Shown one piece after another: positions 1 through 10,437 of a stretch of DNA of 64,000 nucleotides. The position numbers were made by a program, and so were the translations under genes. Source of the stretch: Dermacoccus nishinomiyaensis (GTDB lineage: Bacteria; Actinomycetota; Actinomycetes; Actinomycetales; Dermatophilaceae). The stretch is taken from the NCBI RefSeq assembly GCF_900447535.1, contig NZ_UFXX01000001.1, positions 558,001 to 622,000 of the forward strand. The letters run 5' to 3'. The stretch's first letter is position 1. Each line of letters begins with the position of its first letter. Under the pieces are notes generated by a model that was given only the letters and a program-made list of their open reading frames with translations, was not told where the DNA came from and made no database searches.

Positions 1-1
1 A

Positions 2-877
2 GTCGGTGAGAACCTCCAGGACCACCTCGAGGTGTACCTGCAGCACGAGTCGAAGCAGCCCGTCTCCATCCAGCCGTGGCTGAAGAAGTGGAAGGCACCG
101 TACATCGGTGCGCAGTGGCTGTTCCTCAACTCCGGTGTCGGCGCCTCCAACCACTTCGAGGCCGGCGGCTTCCTCCGCACGAACGAGGACGTCCAGTACC
201 CCAACCTGATGTTCCACTTCCTGCCCGTCGCCGTCCGCTACGACGGCACCGGCGGTGACCACGAGCACGGCTACCAGGTGCACATCGGCCCGATGAACTC
301 TGACGTGCGCGGTCACGTGCGCATCAAGAACGCCGACCCGAAGCAGCACCCGAGCATCCTGTTCAACTACCTGTCGACGGAGAACGACCGTCGCGAGTGG
401 GTCGAGGTCGTGCGCACCGCGCGTCACATCCTGTCACAGCCCGCGTTCGCCTCGTTCGACGGCGGCGAGATCAGCCCCGGGCCCGACTGCGCCACCGACC
501 AGGAGATCATCGACTGGATCGCGAAGGACGCGGAGACGGCCCTGCACCCGAGCTGCTCGGTCAAGATGGGCACCGACGAGATGTCGTGCGTCGACCCGAA
601 CTCGATGAAGGTGCACGGCACCGAAGGCCTGCGCGTCGCAGACGCCTCGGTCTTCCCGAGCATCACGAACGGCAACATCTACGCGCCCGTCATGATGGTC
701 GCCGAGCGCGCCGCCGACCTCATCGCCGGCAACACGATGCTCGAGCCGCAGGACCCGCCGGTCTACCGCGCGAAGGCCGGGATGCCGCTGTGGCCCCAGG
801 GTGACCCCCGCAACGACGCCTGGGACGCCAAGGACGAGATCCCGAGCGCCGCGAAGGTGATGGCGGAGCAGCCGTGA
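2..877 (+). CDS. betA: Choline dehydrogenase, C-terminal part (5' end outside window)
   Basis: FAD-dependent GMC-family oxidoreductase that oxidises choline to betaine aldehyde, the first step of glycine betaine synthesis. The reading frame is open from base 2, so the gene starts upstream and about 291 codons are visible. The piece begins with [11 protein letters not shown], the conserved GMC segment. The C-terminal catalytic region is intact: the CSVKMGTD segment, then [20 protein letters not shown] and [14 protein letters not shown], which is the family's second signature with the catalytic His/Asn environment. The stop codon overlaps the start of the BCCT transporter gene by 4 bp (GTGA), so the two are translationally coupled. 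The pairing with a BetT-type carrier supports choline over other alcohols as substrate. Confidence 0.93.
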   Translation, partial: VGENLQDHLEVYLQHESKQPVSIQPWLKKWKAPYIGAQWLFLNSGVGASNHFEAGGFLRTNEDVQYPNLMFHFLPVAVRYDGTGGDHEHGYQVHIGPMNSDVRGHVRIKNADPKQHPSILFNYLSTENDRREWVEVVRTARHILSQPAFASFDGGEISPGPDCATDQEIIDWIAKDAETALHPSCSVKMGTDEMSCVDPNSMKVHGTEGLRVADASVFPSITNGNIYAPVMMVAERAADLIAGNTMLEPQDPPVYRAKAGMPLWPQGDPRNDAWDAKDEIPSAAKVMAEQP

Positions 878-2913
878 GCAGCCCCGCCACCGTCACCGTC
901 GAGGACGAACAGGTCGTCGACCCCAAGGTCAAGCCTGTCGTCCTCGGCGGCACGGCCGTCTTCATCGTCCTCGTCGCCGGATGGTGCCTCGTCGCGCCCA
1001 AGACCGCCGAGAAGCAGCTCGGTGATCTGACGGCGTGGATGGGCGACTGGTTCGGCTGGTTCTACATCCTCCTCGCGACGGCGACGCTCGTCTTCGTCGC
1101 GTACATCGCGCTGCGTCACTCGAAGGTGCGCATGGGCGCCGACTCGGACCGGCCCGAGTACTCGACGTTCTCGTGGGCGTGCATGCTGTTCGCCGCCGGC
1201 ATCGGCACCGACCTCATGTTCTTCGCGGTGGCCGAACCGGCGACGCAGTACCTCAACCCGCCGGCCGGCAAGGGCGGCACCGTCGAATCGGCACGTGAGG
1301 CGACGGTCTGGACGCTCTTCCACTACGGCATCACCGGGTGGGGCATGTACACGCTGATGGGCCTCGCCCTCGGCTACTTCGCCCACCGCAAGGGGCTGCC
1401 GCTCGCCGTCCGTTCAGCGCTGTACCCGCTGTTCGGCAAGCGCATCAAGGGTGGCATCGGCAACGCAGTCGACATCGCCACCGTCCTCGGCACGATCTTC
1501 GGTGTCGCGACGAGCCTGGGTATCGGTGTCGTCATGCTCAACGTCGGCCTCGCCGTGCTGTTCGGCGCGCCGCAGGGCCTGCCGGTGCAGATCGGCCTCG
1601 TCGTCCTCGCCGTCGTCATGGCGACGATCTCGGCGACGTCCGGCGTCGACAAGGGCATCCGCATCCTCAGCCAGCTCAACGTCATCCTGGCGCTGCTGCT
1701 CGCGGGTTGGGTGCTCGTGTTCGGCGACACGTCGTTCCTGCTGCGCGCCGCCGTCATGAACGTTGGCGACTTCGTCTCGATGTTCCCCGGCATGACGATG
1801 GACACGATGGCCTACGACTACCCCGCCGACTGGATGAACGGCTGGACGCTGTTCTTCTGGGCCTGGTGGATCGCCTGGGCGAGCTTCGTCGGCATGTTCC
1901 TCGCGCGCATCTCGAAGGGGCGCACGATCGGGCAGTTCGTCACCGGCACGCTGACGATCCCGTTCCTCTACATCGTCATGTGGGTGACGATGTTCGGCAA
2001 CAGCGCGATCGAGCGCATCCGGGGCGGGGACGCGGCGTTCGGCGAATCGGCCGTCAACGCACCGGAGACGGGGTTCTTCGACCTGCTCCAGCAGTACCCG
2101 GCCGCGACGTTCATCATCGGGCTCGCGACGTTCGTCGGCCTGCTGTTCTATGTGACCTCGGCCGACTCCGGCGCGCTCGTCATGGCGAACCTTTCGTCGA
2201 CGCTGCCCGACCCGGAGACGGACGCGAAGCCGTGGGTTCGCATCCTGTGGGCCGCCGCGACCGGTCTGCTGACGGTGGCGATGCTCGTCGTCGGCGGCAT
2301 CAAGGCGCTGCAGTCGGCGACCGTCGTCATGGGGTTGCCGTTCGCGGTCGTCATGGTGCTCGTCGTGATCGGGTTGCATCGCGCGCTCGAGGGCGAGCGG
2401 CGTCAGAGCGACGCGCTGCGCGCTTCGCTGCGCTCGTCGATCGTGTCGGCGCCACCCGCGCCGACGCAGGGTTCGTGGCGCAACCGGCTGGCACGCCAGT
2501 TCGGCACCGTCTCGCTGCGCACGCTCGAGACGCGCATGACGAGTGTCGTCGAACCGGCCCTCGAGGAGGTCGCGGCCGAACTGCGCAACAGCGGCGTCGA
2601 CGCCGTCGTCGAGACGAACGCGGATCCGAGCCGTCACGTCGCGCGGACGGTGACGCTCACCGTCCACGCGCAGGGGCCCGGTTTCGACGACTTCCACTAC
2701 CTCACGCACATCCGACGGGTGAAGGTCGCCTCGTACGGATCGCGCATGGTGGAGGCCGACGACACCTCGTGCCAGCTCGAGGTCGTCGTGCCCGGCGGCG
2801 GCACGTACGAGATCGACACGTACACGAAGGAACAGATCGCGCACGACGTGCTCGATCACTACCAGTGGTGGGTCGGCTCCGTCGACGCCGTCGCGACGGA
2901 GGCCGCCCGCTGA
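874..2913 (+). CDS. betT: BCCT-family choline transporter, BetT type
   Basis: Secondary transporter of the betaine/choline/carnitine family, 679 residues, with about 12 hydrophobic segments. The sequence [20 protein letters not shown] (residues about 108-127) is the BetT form of the BCCT signature, and the Trp-rich [16 protein letters not shown] stretch with ISKGRTIG (about residue 330-350) marks the substrate-binding helix and adjoining loop. A soluble C-terminal domain of about 170 residues follows the last membrane helix. Such tails occur in BetT proteins and often tune osmotic activation. GTG start overlapping betA by 4 bp; the operon feeds imported choline directly to the dehydrogenase. 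A near-perfect hairpin follows the stop. Confidence 0.93.
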   Translation: MSSPATVTVEDEQVVDPKVKPVVLGGTAVFIVLVAGWCLVAPKTAEKQLGDLTAWMGDWFGWFYILLATATLVFVAYIALRHSKVRMGADSDRPEYSTFSWACMLFAAGIGTDLMFFAVAEPATQYLNPPAGKGGTVESAREATVWTLFHYGITGWGMYTLMGLALGYFAHRKGLPLAVRSALYPLFGKRIKGGIGNAVDIATVLGTIFGVATSLGIGVVMLNVGLAVLFGAPQGLPVQIGLVVLAVVMATISATSGVDKGIRILSQLNVILALLLAGWVLVFGDTSFLLRAAVMNVGDFVSMFPGMTMDTMAYDYPADWMNGWTLFFWAWWIAWASFVGMFLARISKGRTIGQFVTGTLTIPFLYIVMWVTMFGNSAIERIRGGDAAFGESAVNAPETGFFDLLQQYPAATFIIGLATFVGLLFYVTSADSGALVMANLSSTLPDPETDAKPWVRILWAAATGLLTVAMLVVGGIKALQSATVVMGLPFAVVMVLVVIGLHRALEGERRQSDALRASLRSSIVSAPPAPTQGSWRNRLARQFGTVSLRTLETRMTSVVEPALEEVAAELRNSGVDAVVETNADPSRHVARTVTLTVHAQGPGFDDFHYLTHIRRVKVASYGSRMVEADDTSCQLEVVVPGGGTYEIDTYTKEQIAHDVLDHYQWWVGSVDAVATEAAR

Positions 2914-2978
2914 CGCAGCCTCCCCCGCGTCGTTGACGTGCTGACGTGACGGGACGCGGGAGGCCGCGGTGAGGCCGC

Positions 2979-3026
2979 ATGACGAAGGCCCGGTTCGAGT
3001 GAGAACTCGAACCGGGCCTTCGTCAT
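2979..3026. terminator. Perfect 22-bp hairpin, bidirectional terminator between betT and hemQ
   Basis: Arms 2979-3000 and 3005-3026 are exact reverse complements with a GAGA loop. It lies between two convergent genes (betT on +, hemQ on -). There is no U-tract, as is usual for strong GC-rich hairpins in this type of genome. Termination is inferred from position and structure. Confidence 0.8.
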
Positions 3027-3070
3027 GACCGGGCGACGATTGCCTCGCCCCGCGCGGCCACGCGAGAGCG

Positions 3071-3808
3071 TCAGCGCAGACGCGAGACGAACTTGTCCAT
3101 CGTCGTCATCGGGCCGGTGAAGAACGGGATCTCGTGACGCACGTGACGGCGCGCCTCGGTGTAGCGCATCTCGCGCATGAGGTCGAGGATGCGGTGCAGG
3201 TCGTCGGCCTCGAACGCGAGGATCCACTCGTAGTCGCCGAGACCGAACGAGGCGATCGTGTTGGCGCGCACGTCGGGGTACTCGCGCGCGGCCATGCCGT
3301 GGTCGTGGAGCATCTTCTTGCGCTCCTCGTCGGGCAGCAGGTACCAGTCGTAGCTGCGCACGAACGGGTAGACGCAGATGTACTCGCGGGCACGCTCGTC
3401 GGCCATGAACGCGGGGATGTGGCCGCGGTTGAACTCGGCGACACGGTGCATCGCCATGTTCGACCAGAACGGCGTGAGGTGACGCCCGAGCTGCGTCGCG
3501 AGGAATCCGCGGTAGGCGCTCTGCAGTTCGTCGACGGATTCGCTGTGCATCCACAGCATGAGGTCGGCCTCGGCGCGCAGGCCGGCGAGGTCATAAGCGC
3601 CGCGGACGGTGACGCCCGTGTCGGCGAGCGAGTCCAGGAAAGCCTGCGCCTCGGTGGCGATGGCGTCGCGGTCGCCGTCGATCTCCTTGGAGACGGAGAA
3701 GACCGACCACATCGCGTACACCAGCGAACCGTTGATGCGATCGACCATGACGTGCTTCGGTTCGGCCTTGCTCGCGGTGTCTGCGGGGGTGTTCGTCTCG
3801 GACGTCAT
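3071..3808 (-). CDS. hemQ: Coproheme decarboxylase (HemQ/ChdC, chlorite dismutase-like fold)
   Basis: Converts coproheme to protohaem with peroxide, the last step of the coproporphyrin-dependent haem pathway of Gram-positive bacteria. 245 residues, the normal length. Recognisable parts are [17 protein letters not shown] near the N-terminus, the [19 protein letters not shown] segment, and [14 protein letters not shown] near the C-terminus, which carries the conserved proximal-site His region. The open frame extends upstream to 4135, but the ATG at 3808 is chosen because it is preceded by AAGGAGG at good spacing and gives the usual N-terminus. It lies 46 bp downstream of hemY on the same strand, so the two form an operon catalysing consecutive parts of the pathway. 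Confidence 0.95.
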   Translation of the reverse strand: MTSETNTPADTASKAEPKHVMVDRINGSLVYAMWSVFSVSKEIDGDRDAIATEAQAFLDSLADTGVTVRGAYDLAGLRAEADLMLWMHSESVDELQSAYRGFLATQLGRHLTPFWSNMAMHRVAEFNRGHIPAFMADERAREYICVYPFVRSYDWYLLPDEERKKMLHDHGMAAREYPDVRANTIASFGLGDYEWILAFEADDLHRILDLMREMRYTEARRHVRHEIPFFTGPMTTMDKFVSRLR

Positions 3809-3854
3809 CGTCCGCCTCCTTGTCGTGGCACTTCTTCGGATTCTGGTGGAGAGT

Positions 3855-5264
3855 CTAGGCGCGGGGCGCGCTCGAGGTGACGGCGCGATCGGCGGCCGCG
3901 CGGGCCGTCGCGACGCACGCGGGGATGCCGACACCGTGCATCGCGGCCCCTGCGACAGCGAGTCCGGGCAGGTCGGCGAGCGCGTCCTCAGCCCGTTCGA
4001 TGCGCGCCAGGTGGCCCAGGGCGTACTGGGGCAGCCCGTCCCGCCAGCGCTGCACGTGCTGATCGCGCGGCGTCGGCAGCGGGTGGCCGAGGGCGTGCTC
4101 GAGGTCGGCCAAGCCCGCTGCGGCGAGGGCGTCATCGCCCTCGCCGAGGATCGCGTCGTCGCGGTGACGCCCGAGCGAGACCCGCACGTACGTGACGTCG
4201 GGGGCAGCCTCGGCGAGCCACGGCCACTTGATCGACGAGAACGTCGACGCCTTGATCGTGCGGCCGTCGACGGGCGGGACGAGGAAGCCCGTACCCTGCG
4301 GAAGCTGCTGTGCGACAGCCGAATCGAACGCGTAGGTGACGATGGCCATCGAGGCGTACTCGATCTCGGCGAGCGCGTCGGCCGCCTCGGGCGCGAGGTC
4401 GGCGAGCAATCGGGCTGTGACGGGCGCCGGCGTCGCGAGGACGACGGCGTCGAACGTATGCGGCTCGGGCAGGCCCTCGACGTCGACCTCGACGTGCCAG
4501 CCGGCGCGGTGCGCGAGGGCGCGACGCAGGTCTATGACGGTGGCCCCGGTGCGGATCGCCACTCCCCTGGCGTCGAGGGCTTCGCGAAGTTTCTCGGGCA
4601 ACGACCCCATGCCCCCGGCGGGTGCGCCGAACACCTGACGGGCGTCGTTCGACGAAACGGCCGACGACGCCGCCGCAGCAGCCTGCGTCAGCAGGGTGCC
4701 GGCGCGCAGCGCGGCGTAAAGGGCGGGGACGCAGGCGCGCGTCGACAGCTCGCGCGCGTGACCGGCGTACACGCCACCGAGCAGCGGTTCGACCATGCGG
4801 TCGACGACGGCCGAGCCAAGTGCCTGCTCGACGGCGTCACCGACGCTGATGTCGGCGTCAGCATCGTCGAGGGTGAGGCTGACGGCCCGTTCGTCGGCGG
4901 CGCGCGCGACCTCGGCGTCGTCGAGGAGACCGGCGGCGGCGTGTGGGTCGGACGGGATGCCCATGAGCGTGCCCGCGGGCAGCGCCTCGAGCGAGCCTCG
5001 CGACCACAGCATCGCTGGAAAGCGTTGCGGGTGAACGGAATCGACGCCGAGCTCGGCGAGCAGCGCGACGACTTCGGGCCGACGCCAGAGCGCCGACTCG
5101 GCGCCGACGTCGACGGCGTGCCCGGCGATCACCTCTTGGCGCAGCTTGCCCCCGACGCGTTCGTTCGCGTCGAACACCGTCACCTGCGTGTCCGGGTGCG
5201 TCGTGCTGACGTGCCACGCTGCGACGAGCCCCGAGATGCCACCACCGATGATGCCGACCTTCAT
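3855..5264 (-). CDS. hemY: Protoporphyrinogen/coproporphyrinogen III oxidase (HemY/CgoX)
   Basis: FAD-dependent oxidase; in actinobacteria it works as coproporphyrinogen III oxidase, giving coproporphyrin III for ferrochelatase. About 469 residues. The N-terminus [18 protein letters not shown] is a classic dinucleotide-binding motif, followed by [14 protein letters not shown]. The C-terminal [18 protein letters not shown] is the family's FAD-closing motif. The start is uncertain between ATG 5264 (used here, N-terminus MKVGIIGG) and ATG 5276 four codons upstream, which has a GAGGTG Shine-Dalgarno at slightly short spacing. First gene of a two-gene hemY-hemQ operon; hemE lies about 2.5 kb away on the same strand. 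Confidence 0.93.
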   Translation of the reverse strand: MKVGIIGGGISGLVAAWHVSTTHPDTQVTVFDANERVGGKLRQEVIAGHAVDVGAESALWRRPEVVALLAELGVDSVHPQRFPAMLWSRGSLEALPAGTLMGIPSDPHAAAGLLDDAEVARAADERAVSLTLDDADADISVGDAVEQALGSAVVDRMVEPLLGGVYAGHARELSTRACVPALYAALRAGTLLTQAAAAASSAVSSNDARQVFGAPAGGMGSLPEKLREALDARGVAIRTGATVIDLRRALAHRAGWHVEVDVEGLPEPHTFDAVVLATPAPVTARLLADLAPEAADALAEIEYASMAIVTYAFDSAVAQQLPQGTGFLVPPVDGRTIKASTFSSIKWPWLAEAAPDVTYVRVSLGRHRDDAILGEGDDALAAAGLADLEHALGHPLPTPRDQHVQRWRDGLPQYALGHLARIERAEDALADLPGLAVAGAAMHGVGIPACVATARAAADRAVTSSAPRA

Positions 5265-5416
5265 GTGATCCAGCATTTCACCTCGCACCCCCAGCCACGT
5301 CGTCGAGGGGCGCCTGCGGCCCAGATGGTGACGAAGGTCCTACGTGCGTACCCGCCGTCATCATTGCGCCGCCTCTGCGCCCCTGGACACGACGCGCACG
5401 AGACTCGACTCGCCCC

Positions 5417-5422
5417 TAGGGT
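5417..5422 (+). promoter_or_regulatory. Candidate -10 box of a leaderless promoter
   Basis: TAGGGT lies 6 bp before the ATG at 5429, which has no Shine-Dalgarno sequence. A TANNNT -10 element at this distance places the transcription start at or next to the start codon, the usual arrangement of leaderless genes in actinobacteria. The same sequence context (CGCCCCTAGGGT) precedes the DUF3000 gene at 10438. Confidence 0.55.
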
Positions 5423-5428
5423 GACGCC

Positions 5429-6199
5429 ATGCGCACGCCCCACCCGACCGCCGACGTTCCAGAGCAGGGCATGCCCACACCGCCACCTGCCGATGCGGCC
5501 TCGACCGGCGGCGTGCGGCGCCGTCACCGAACCTTGTCGAACCTGACGCCCGCCGAGCAACTGCGCGCCGGGCGTCTCGGGCTGCGTCTGCCCCAGTTGT
5601 TCGTCGGCCTGACGCTGTACGGCGCCGCGATGGGTCTGTTCGTGCGCAGCCATGTCGGCCTCGACCCGTGGGACGTGTTCCACATGGGCGTCAGCGAACA
5701 CACGGGGCTCGACATGGGCACCGTCACGATCATCACGTCGTTCGCCGTGCTGCTGTTGTGGGTGCCGCTGCGCCAATGGCCGGGGCTCGGGACGATCGCG
5801 AACTCTGTCTGGATCGGGCTCGCCCTCAACGCGACGCTGGCCGTCACGCCCGACGTGCACGGCGTCGCCTGGCAGGTGGCGGTCTTCTCGCTCGGGCTGG
5901 TCCTCAACGGCATCGGCGGTGCGATGTACATCGGCAGCCAGCTCGGCCCCGGCCCGCGCGACGGGTTGATGACAGGCCTGCACCACCGCACCGGTGCGAG
6001 CCTGCGCCTCATCCGCACCGGCATCGAGGTGAGCGTCCTCGTCATCGGGTGGCTGCTCGGCGGCGTCGTCGGGCTCGGCACCGTGGCCTACGCCCTGCTC
6101 ATCGGCCCGCTCGTGCAGTTCTTCCTGCCGTGGTTCATCGTCGACCTGCACCGTGGAGCTGCTACGCCCCATGAAGACGTCGGCCCCGAAGCGCACTGA
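5429..6199 (+). CDS. YczE/YyaS/YitT-family integral membrane protein
   Basis: 256 residues. A hydrophilic N-terminal stretch of about 50 residues precedes roughly five membrane segments. The motifs GLDPWDVFHMGVS, TGLDMGTVTIITS and GPGPRDGLMTGLH are typical of the YczE-like group, whose members in Bacillus sit near surfactin genes and are otherwise of unknown function. The proline-rich N-terminus is longer than in most relatives, but no better start is evident: a candidate -10 box at 5417 supports leaderless translation from 5429. Divergent from hemY and convergent with the mannosyltransferase gene downstream. Confidence 0.8.
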   Translation: MRTPHPTADVPEQGMPTPPPADAASTGGVRRRHRTLSNLTPAEQLRAGRLGLRLPQLFVGLTLYGAAMGLFVRSHVGLDPWDVFHMGVSEHTGLDMGTVTIITSFAVLLLWVPLRQWPGLGTIANSVWIGLALNATLAVTPDVHGVAWQVAVFSLGLVLNGIGGAMYIGSQLGPGPRDGLMTGLHHRTGASLRLIRTGIEVSVLVIGWLLGGVVGLGTVAYALLIGPLVQFFLPWFIVDLHRGAATPHEDVGPEAH

Positions 6200-6252
6200 T
6201 CCACTGCCGCCGCCCTCCACCTTCACCGCGCTGCCCGCCTCCCGAGCGCAGC

Positions 6253-6312
6253 TGAGTCACTTCGTGCGACCCGCGTCAGTCAGGACTGACTCACGTGGCA
6301 CGAAGTGACTCA
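6253..6312. repeat. Long intergenic palindrome, copy 1 of the GTCAGTCAGGACTGAC family
   Basis: Outer arms 6253-6267 and 6298-6312 are perfect 15-bp reverse complements (TGAGTCACTTCGTGC). An inner perfect hairpin, GTCAGTC-AG-GACTGAC, occupies 6275-6290. It lies between two convergent genes and may act as a terminator, but it is not GC-rich like the other terminators here, and its 16-bp core recurs identically at 12491-12506. Confidence 0.75.
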
Positions 6313-6335
6313 ACCGCAAGAACGAGCGCCGAACC

Positions 6336-7829
6336 TCAGGCACTCAGCCAGCGACGCACCCGTGGTGGTAGGTCGTCGCGACGGCGCGTCAGCGCGAACT
6401 GGTGCGACGCGACGACGACGGCCGCAACGAGCAGACTCGCGCCGGCGAGCGTCGTGTCCCACATGACGGTGAGCGCGGACGCCACCCCGAGCGTCATGAC
6501 GAGGTGGATGCGGCGGGTGCGCATCGCGAGCAGCACACCGCACGGCAGCACGGTGAACGCGTACCAGGAGTGCACGACGGGCGCGAGCAGGACGACTGCG
6601 GCGAACACTCCCGCGTTCGTCACCATCGCCGACGGCAGTTTGCCCGTCGGCCGGCGCAGCGCCGCCCAGATGACAAGGATGACGGCGAGACCCATGCCGG
6701 CGCCGCGGATGAGCGACATCGCGAGGTCGCCGGCCTCGTCGCTGATGAAGCCGAAGAAGTAGCGGGGCAGGTAACCGAGAGCCGTGGGGATCGAGGCGGG
6801 CGTGACGACGACGCCCGGCACGCTGAGCGCGCGGATCCAGCCGACGCCGAGGCCATACGGGATGCCGCACAGCGCCGTCACGAGAGCCCCCAGCAGCCCC
6901 GCCTGTGCGAGGCGGGCGAAGCGTCGACGCAGGTCGACGCCCACCGGCAATGACAACAACACGACGGGGACGACGGCCACGATGGCGGTGAACTTGACCC
7001 CTGCGGCGATACCGACGAAGACGGTGGCCCACACCCAGCGCCCCGCCGCTGCCCACACGAGCGCGGCCGTGACGAGGCCCATGAGGAGCACGTCGTTGTG
7101 CTCGCCACCGAAACCGTGGGCGAGCATGAGCGGGGAGGCCAGCGTCAGGGCGCTCGCGAGCGCGGGGCTGACGTCGAGGCGACGCGCGAGACGCGGCATG
7201 GCCCAGGCGGTGAGGACGAGCCCGATGATGATCGGGACGCGCTGCAGCCACACGAGAACCGTCGGTTCCTTCACGACCTCGGTGCACAGGGCGCCCCACG
7301 TCAGGGGCAGCGGACCGTATGGCGTCGGGGTGTAGCGCCAGATCGGGTCGACCATCGAGGTGAGCAGTTCGGGCATCTCCCCCGGGGAGACGACGTACGG
7401 GTCGCGGCCCGACTGCGTCAGTGCCCCCTGCGCGAGGTAGCTCCAGCCGTCGTGGGAGAACATCGGCGGCGCGATGAGCCACGGCAGGGCCCACAGTGCC
7501 GTCAGGCGCCGGACGACGGCCGTCGCCGCGCGTTGCGCGACGCCGTCGCGGGGCGTGTGCCGGGTGGCGCGCACAAGGTCGACCCAGGCCCACGCGAGCA
7601 ACAGCATGCCGGCAGCGACGATGATCCAGCCCGCGACGCGCCCCAGCTGCTGCTGGTAGAGCCAGTGCAGCGGCGCGAGCACGTCGCGCACCGGGCCCGG
7701 CGGCAGGTCGTTCGTCATGAACCCGCCGAGCATGGCGAGCGCGGAGCCGACGACGCCGCGCGCCGTCAGCCCCTTGCTCGTCGTGAGCGCCTGGGCGGGG
7801 CGCTCAGCGCGCGGAAACGCTGTGGACAC
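6336..7829 (-). CDS. MptB-like polyprenol-phosphomannose-dependent alpha-1,6-mannosyltransferase
   Basis: GT-C type membrane glycosyltransferase, 497 residues with about 12 hydrophobic segments. Family marks are [13 protein letters not shown] with GRDPY in the first large loop, where the catalytic acidic residue of GT-C enzymes sits, the [16 protein letters not shown] segment, and [16 protein letters not shown] in the middle. Relatives extend mannan cores of lipomannan-type cell-envelope glycolipids using polyprenol-phosphate mannose. The GTG start at 7829 lies inside the end of hemE (26-bp overlap, same strand), so the gene is probably co-transcribed with hemE. The acceptor in this organism cannot be read from the sequence. 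Confidence 0.82.
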   Translation of the reverse strand: MSTAFPRAERPAQALTTSKGLTARGVVGSALAMLGGFMTNDLPPGPVRDVLAPLHWLYQQQLGRVAGWIIVAAGMLLLAWAWVDLVRATRHTPRDGVAQRAATAVVRRLTALWALPWLIAPPMFSHDGWSYLAQGALTQSGRDPYVVSPGEMPELLTSMVDPIWRYTPTPYGPLPLTWGALCTEVVKEPTVLVWLQRVPIIIGLVLTAWAMPRLARRLDVSPALASALTLASPLMLAHGFGGEHNDVLLMGLVTAALVWAAAGRWVWATVFVGIAAGVKFTAIVAVVPVVLLSLPVGVDLRRRFARLAQAGLLGALVTALCGIPYGLGVGWIRALSVPGVVVTPASIPTALGYLPRYFFGFISDEAGDLAMSLIRGAGMGLAVILVIWAALRRPTGKLPSAMVTNAGVFAAVVLLAPVVHSWYAFTVLPCGVLLAMRTRRIHLVMTLGVASALTVMWDTTLAGASLLVAAVVVASHQFALTRRRDDLPPRVRRWLSA

Positions 7830-8859
7830 GCTCTACGACCCGGGTGACGACGTCGGGGTCGGTGCTCGGCAGGACGCCGTGACCGAGGTTGAAGATGTGG
7901 CCCTTCGCGCGCCGCCCGGCTGCGACGATCTCGTCGACACGCGCCGCGAGCGGCTCCCACGGCGCGAACAGCAGCGCCGGGTCGAGGTTGCCCTGCAGCG
8001 CGTACTGGTTGCCGGTGCGCTCGCGGGCCGCGTCGAGGCTGACGCGGAAGTCGACGCCCACGACGTCGGCGCCCGCCTCACCCATCGCACCGAGCAGCTC
8101 GCCGGTGCCGACGCCGAAGTGGATCTTCGGCACGTCGATGCCGGGAAGATCGTCGACGGCGGCGAGGGCCGTGCGGGAATGGGGCTGGACGAAGCGCAGA
8201 TAGTCGTCGAGCGGCAGGTTGCCGACCCACGAGTCGAACAGCTGGATGGCGCTCGCGCCCGCTGCTGCCTGAACGCGCAGGAAGGCGCCCGAGATCTGCG
8301 CGAGGCGCGCGCACAGGTCCTTCCACAGCTGCGGATCGCCGTACATGAGCGCCTTGGTGTTCTCGTGGTTCTTCGACGGCCCACCCTCGATGAGGTACGA
8401 CGCGAGCGTGAACGGCGCGCCGGCGAACCCGATGAGCGGCGTGCCACCGAGCTCGGCGGTGATGAGCTGCACCGACTCGGTGATGTCGGTGACCATGTCG
8501 GGCGTCAGCTCGGGCAGACGCGCGAGGTCGGCGCGCGTGCGGAACGGTTGGGCGACGACGGGGCCGACGCCCGCGACGATGTCGAGGTCGACACCGGCCG
8601 CAGCCAGCGGCACGACGATGTCGGAGAAGAAGATGGCCGCATCCACGTCGTGGCGGCGCACGGGCTGCAGCGTGATCTCGGTGACGAGGTCGGGGCGGCG
8701 GCACGACTCGAGCATCCCGACGCCTTCACGCACCTTGCGGTACTCGGGCAGCGAACGCCCCGCCTGCCGCATGAACCACACCGGCGTGTACGGCACCTCC
8801 TCGCCGCGGGCAGCCTTGATGAGGACGGAGTTGCGCGGGTCTGCGTTCACTTCGGTCAC
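7804..8859 (-). CDS. hemE: Uroporphyrinogen III decarboxylase
   Basis: Decarboxylates the four acetate side chains of uroporphyrinogen III to give coproporphyrinogen III, the substrate of HemY/CgoX encoded nearby. 351 residues, normal length. [19 protein letters not shown] near the N-terminus is the first HemE signature with the substrate-binding Arg residues. [35 protein letters not shown] and GVDFRVSLD follow in the expected order. The GTG at 8859 ([11 protein letters not shown]) is preferred by homology of the N-terminus; an ATG at 8901 would add 14 residues. The 3' end overlaps the mannosyltransferase gene. Confidence 0.95.
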   Translation of the reverse strand: MTEVNADPRNSVLIKAARGEEVPYTPVWFMRQAGRSLPEYRKVREGVGMLESCRRPDLVTEITLQPVRRHDVDAAIFFSDIVVPLAAAGVDLDIVAGVGPVVAQPFRTRADLARLPELTPDMVTDITESVQLITAELGGTPLIGFAGAPFTLASYLIEGGPSKNHENTKALMYGDPQLWKDLCARLAQISGAFLRVQAAAGASAIQLFDSWVGNLPLDDYLRFVQPHSRTALAAVDDLPGIDVPKIHFGVGTGELLGAMGEAGADVVGVDFRVSLDAARERTGNQYALQGNLDPALLFAPWEPLAARVDEIVAAGRRAKGHIFNLGHGVLPSTDPDVVTRVVERVHSVSAR

Positions 8860-9012
8860 GTCGTGGATTCTCTCACGCGCCCCTTGCCGCGACGCGGTCA
8901 TCCGCGCGTCGAGGGTGTGACGTCTCGTCCGACATGGAGTTGGGCCCTGTCGAAGTCGCTCCCAGTCCGTCCCGCTCCTGCGGCGCGTCAGCCGCCCGCC
9001 CACGCTGGCCCC

Positions 9013-9327
9013 ATGACGACCGACACGACGACGACGCCGCACGCCGACGACGCCCGACGTCCCACTGACGAACTGCGCACCCCGCGCCTGACGCTGCGTC
9101 GATGGACGAATGACGACGTCGACGCCGCTCACACCGGCCGCGGCTACGTGACGGAGGCTGCGCGCGCCATCCTCGACGAAGCGCTCGCCGGCGGCCTGCG
9201 CCGCGGCGTCGCCGTCACCGATCTCGACAACCACGCCTCGCAGCGGGTGGCCCGCAGGATCGGCATGCACCACGTCGGCCGCGCACGCGTCGACGACGAC
9301 CAGGAACTGGAGTTCTTCGTCAGCTGA
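9013..9327 (+). pseudogene. Remnant of a RimJ/RimL-type GNAT acetyltransferase with internal deletion
   Basis: The 104-codon frame encodes both ends of a GNAT protein but not its middle. [20 protein letters not shown] (about residues 23-42) is the typical N-terminal strand and helix. It is followed at once by [17 protein letters not shown], the acetyl-CoA-binding motif A, and then [19 protein letters not shown], the conserved C-terminal part. In intact relatives of about 170-180 residues these two parts are separated by roughly 70-80 residues. The fusion is in frame, so a short protein may still be made, but without the central beta-strands it should not be an active transferase. Inferred to be a decaying gene. 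Confidence 0.75.
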
Positions 9328-9378
9328 CGACGGACGCGCGCAGCCCCGAGACGCGCTCGGCGCCGAGCCGACGTCCCG

Positions 9379-10230
9379 TCACAGCGTCACGAGGACCACG
9401 CCGACGACCGTCAGCGCTACCCCGACGAGTTGCACCATTCGCAGCCGCTCGGCGAGCACGACGCGGGCGAGAAGGAGCGTCGCGACGGGGTACAGCGAGC
9501 CGAGCACGGCGACGATCGACACCTGCCCCTGCGCGGACGCCGCCGCGAACAGCAGGTTCGCCGTCAGGTCGCCCATGCCCAGCAGCGGCAGCACGAGCAC
9601 GTCGCGGCGCGTCAGCGGTTCACGGGCGAGCCCCTTCGAGCGCAGGGCGAACAGCGTCGGCAGCAGCAGCGTCAGCGACCCGCAACGCATCGCCAGCATG
9701 GCTCCCGACAGGTCGTGCCGCGCACCACCGTCCATGCAGTACAGCGACACCCCGAACCCGAGCGCGGAGATGCACGCGAGGACGACGGGGCGTCGTCCGA
9801 CGTCGCCGCTCAGTTCCGGTCCGCTCGCGAGCACCGCACCGGCGAGCGCCACGAGCAACCCGATGCCGATCGAGGGCGTCCACGCGTCCCCGCGCACGAG
9901 GCCGAGGACGACGGGGACGATCGCGCCCAGCGCCGTGATCGGCGAGACGACACCCATCGTCCCGCTCGACAGCGCCGCATACAGACACATCAGCCCGACG
10001 GCGCCGCTCAGCCCCGCGCCGACGCCCCACGTCGCCCACGACGTCCAGTCGGACGAGCCGTGCGTGCCGGCGAGGGAGACGACGCCGAAGAAGATCAGTG
10101 CCGCGACGAGTCCCCCGAGCTGCGACAGGGCCACCACCTTGACGGGGTGGAAGCGTTTCGCCCACAGCCCGCCCACGAAGTCGGCCGTGCCCCACACGGC
10201 GGAGGAGAGCAGCGCCACGAACGTCACCAT
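9379..10230 (-). CDS. EamA/DMT-family permease
   Basis: 283-residue membrane protein with ten predicted helices made of two five-helix EamA repeats (MVTFVALLSSAVWGTADFVG starts the first; VVLACISALGFGVSLYCMDG starts the second). The end LGSLYPVATLLLARVVLAER is the conserved closing segment of drug/metabolite exporters. The substrate cannot be predicted. The open frame runs on upstream to 10677, but the ATG at 10230 gives a proper first membrane helix. Divergent from the DUF3000 gene; the space between them contains a large palindrome. Confidence 0.85.
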   Translation of the reverse strand: MVTFVALLSSAVWGTADFVGGLWAKRFHPVKVVALSQLGGLVAALIFFGVVSLAGTHGSSDWTSWATWGVGAGLSGAVGLMCLYAALSSGTMGVVSPITALGAIVPVVLGLVRGDAWTPSIGIGLLVALAGAVLASGPELSGDVGRRPVVLACISALGFGVSLYCMDGGARHDLSGAMLAMRCGSLTLLLPTLFALRSKGLAREPLTRRDVLVLPLLGMGDLTANLLFAAASAQGQVSIVAVLGSLYPVATLLLARVVLAERLRMVQLVGVALTVVGVVLVTL

Positions 10231-10274
10231 TCGCGCCACTCTAAGGCCATACGCCCGGCGAGACCCCAGCGCAC

Positions 10275-10370
10275 CGCCCGGACCCATCTGCAATTTTCGT
10301 CCACAATCACTCCTGGTAACCGTGGACGAAAATCGCAGATGGGGACAGGAATCGCCGATGGGTCCGGGCG
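10275..10370. repeat. Two overlapping, mutually exclusive inverted repeats
   Basis: Pair one is 10283-10304 with 10322-10343: 22-bp arms with a single mismatch. Pair two is 10275-10288 with 10357-10370: 14-bp perfect arms (CGCCCGGACCCATC). The two left arms share CCCATC, so only one stem can form at a time on a single strand. It lies between divergent genes (EamA and DUF3000), where a simple terminator is not expected. Confidence 0.7.
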
Positions 10371-10424
10371 GGGCCCTTGACGACCCGCGCGGCGTGGCTC
10401 CCAGGTTTCGCGTGATAACGCCCC

Positions 10425-10430
10425 TAGGGT
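10425..10430 (+). promoter_or_regulatory. Candidate -10 box of a leaderless promoter
   Basis: TAGGGT ends 7 bp before the ATG of the DUF3000 gene, with no Shine-Dalgarno between them. The surrounding CGCCCCTAGGGT is identical to the sequence in front of the YczE-type gene at 5429. Confidence 0.55.
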
Positions 10431-10437
10431 TACCGCC

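Noticed and set aside
3609-5546. 645-codon plus-strand frame across hemQ/hemY
   Set aside because: Antisense to two confidently identified haem genes; no motif.
9355-9368. GCTCGGCGCCGAGC palindrome between the GNAT remnant and EamA gene
   Set aside because: A 14-bp GC palindrome without a loop is frequent by chance at this GC content; could be a weak terminator but not supported enough to list.
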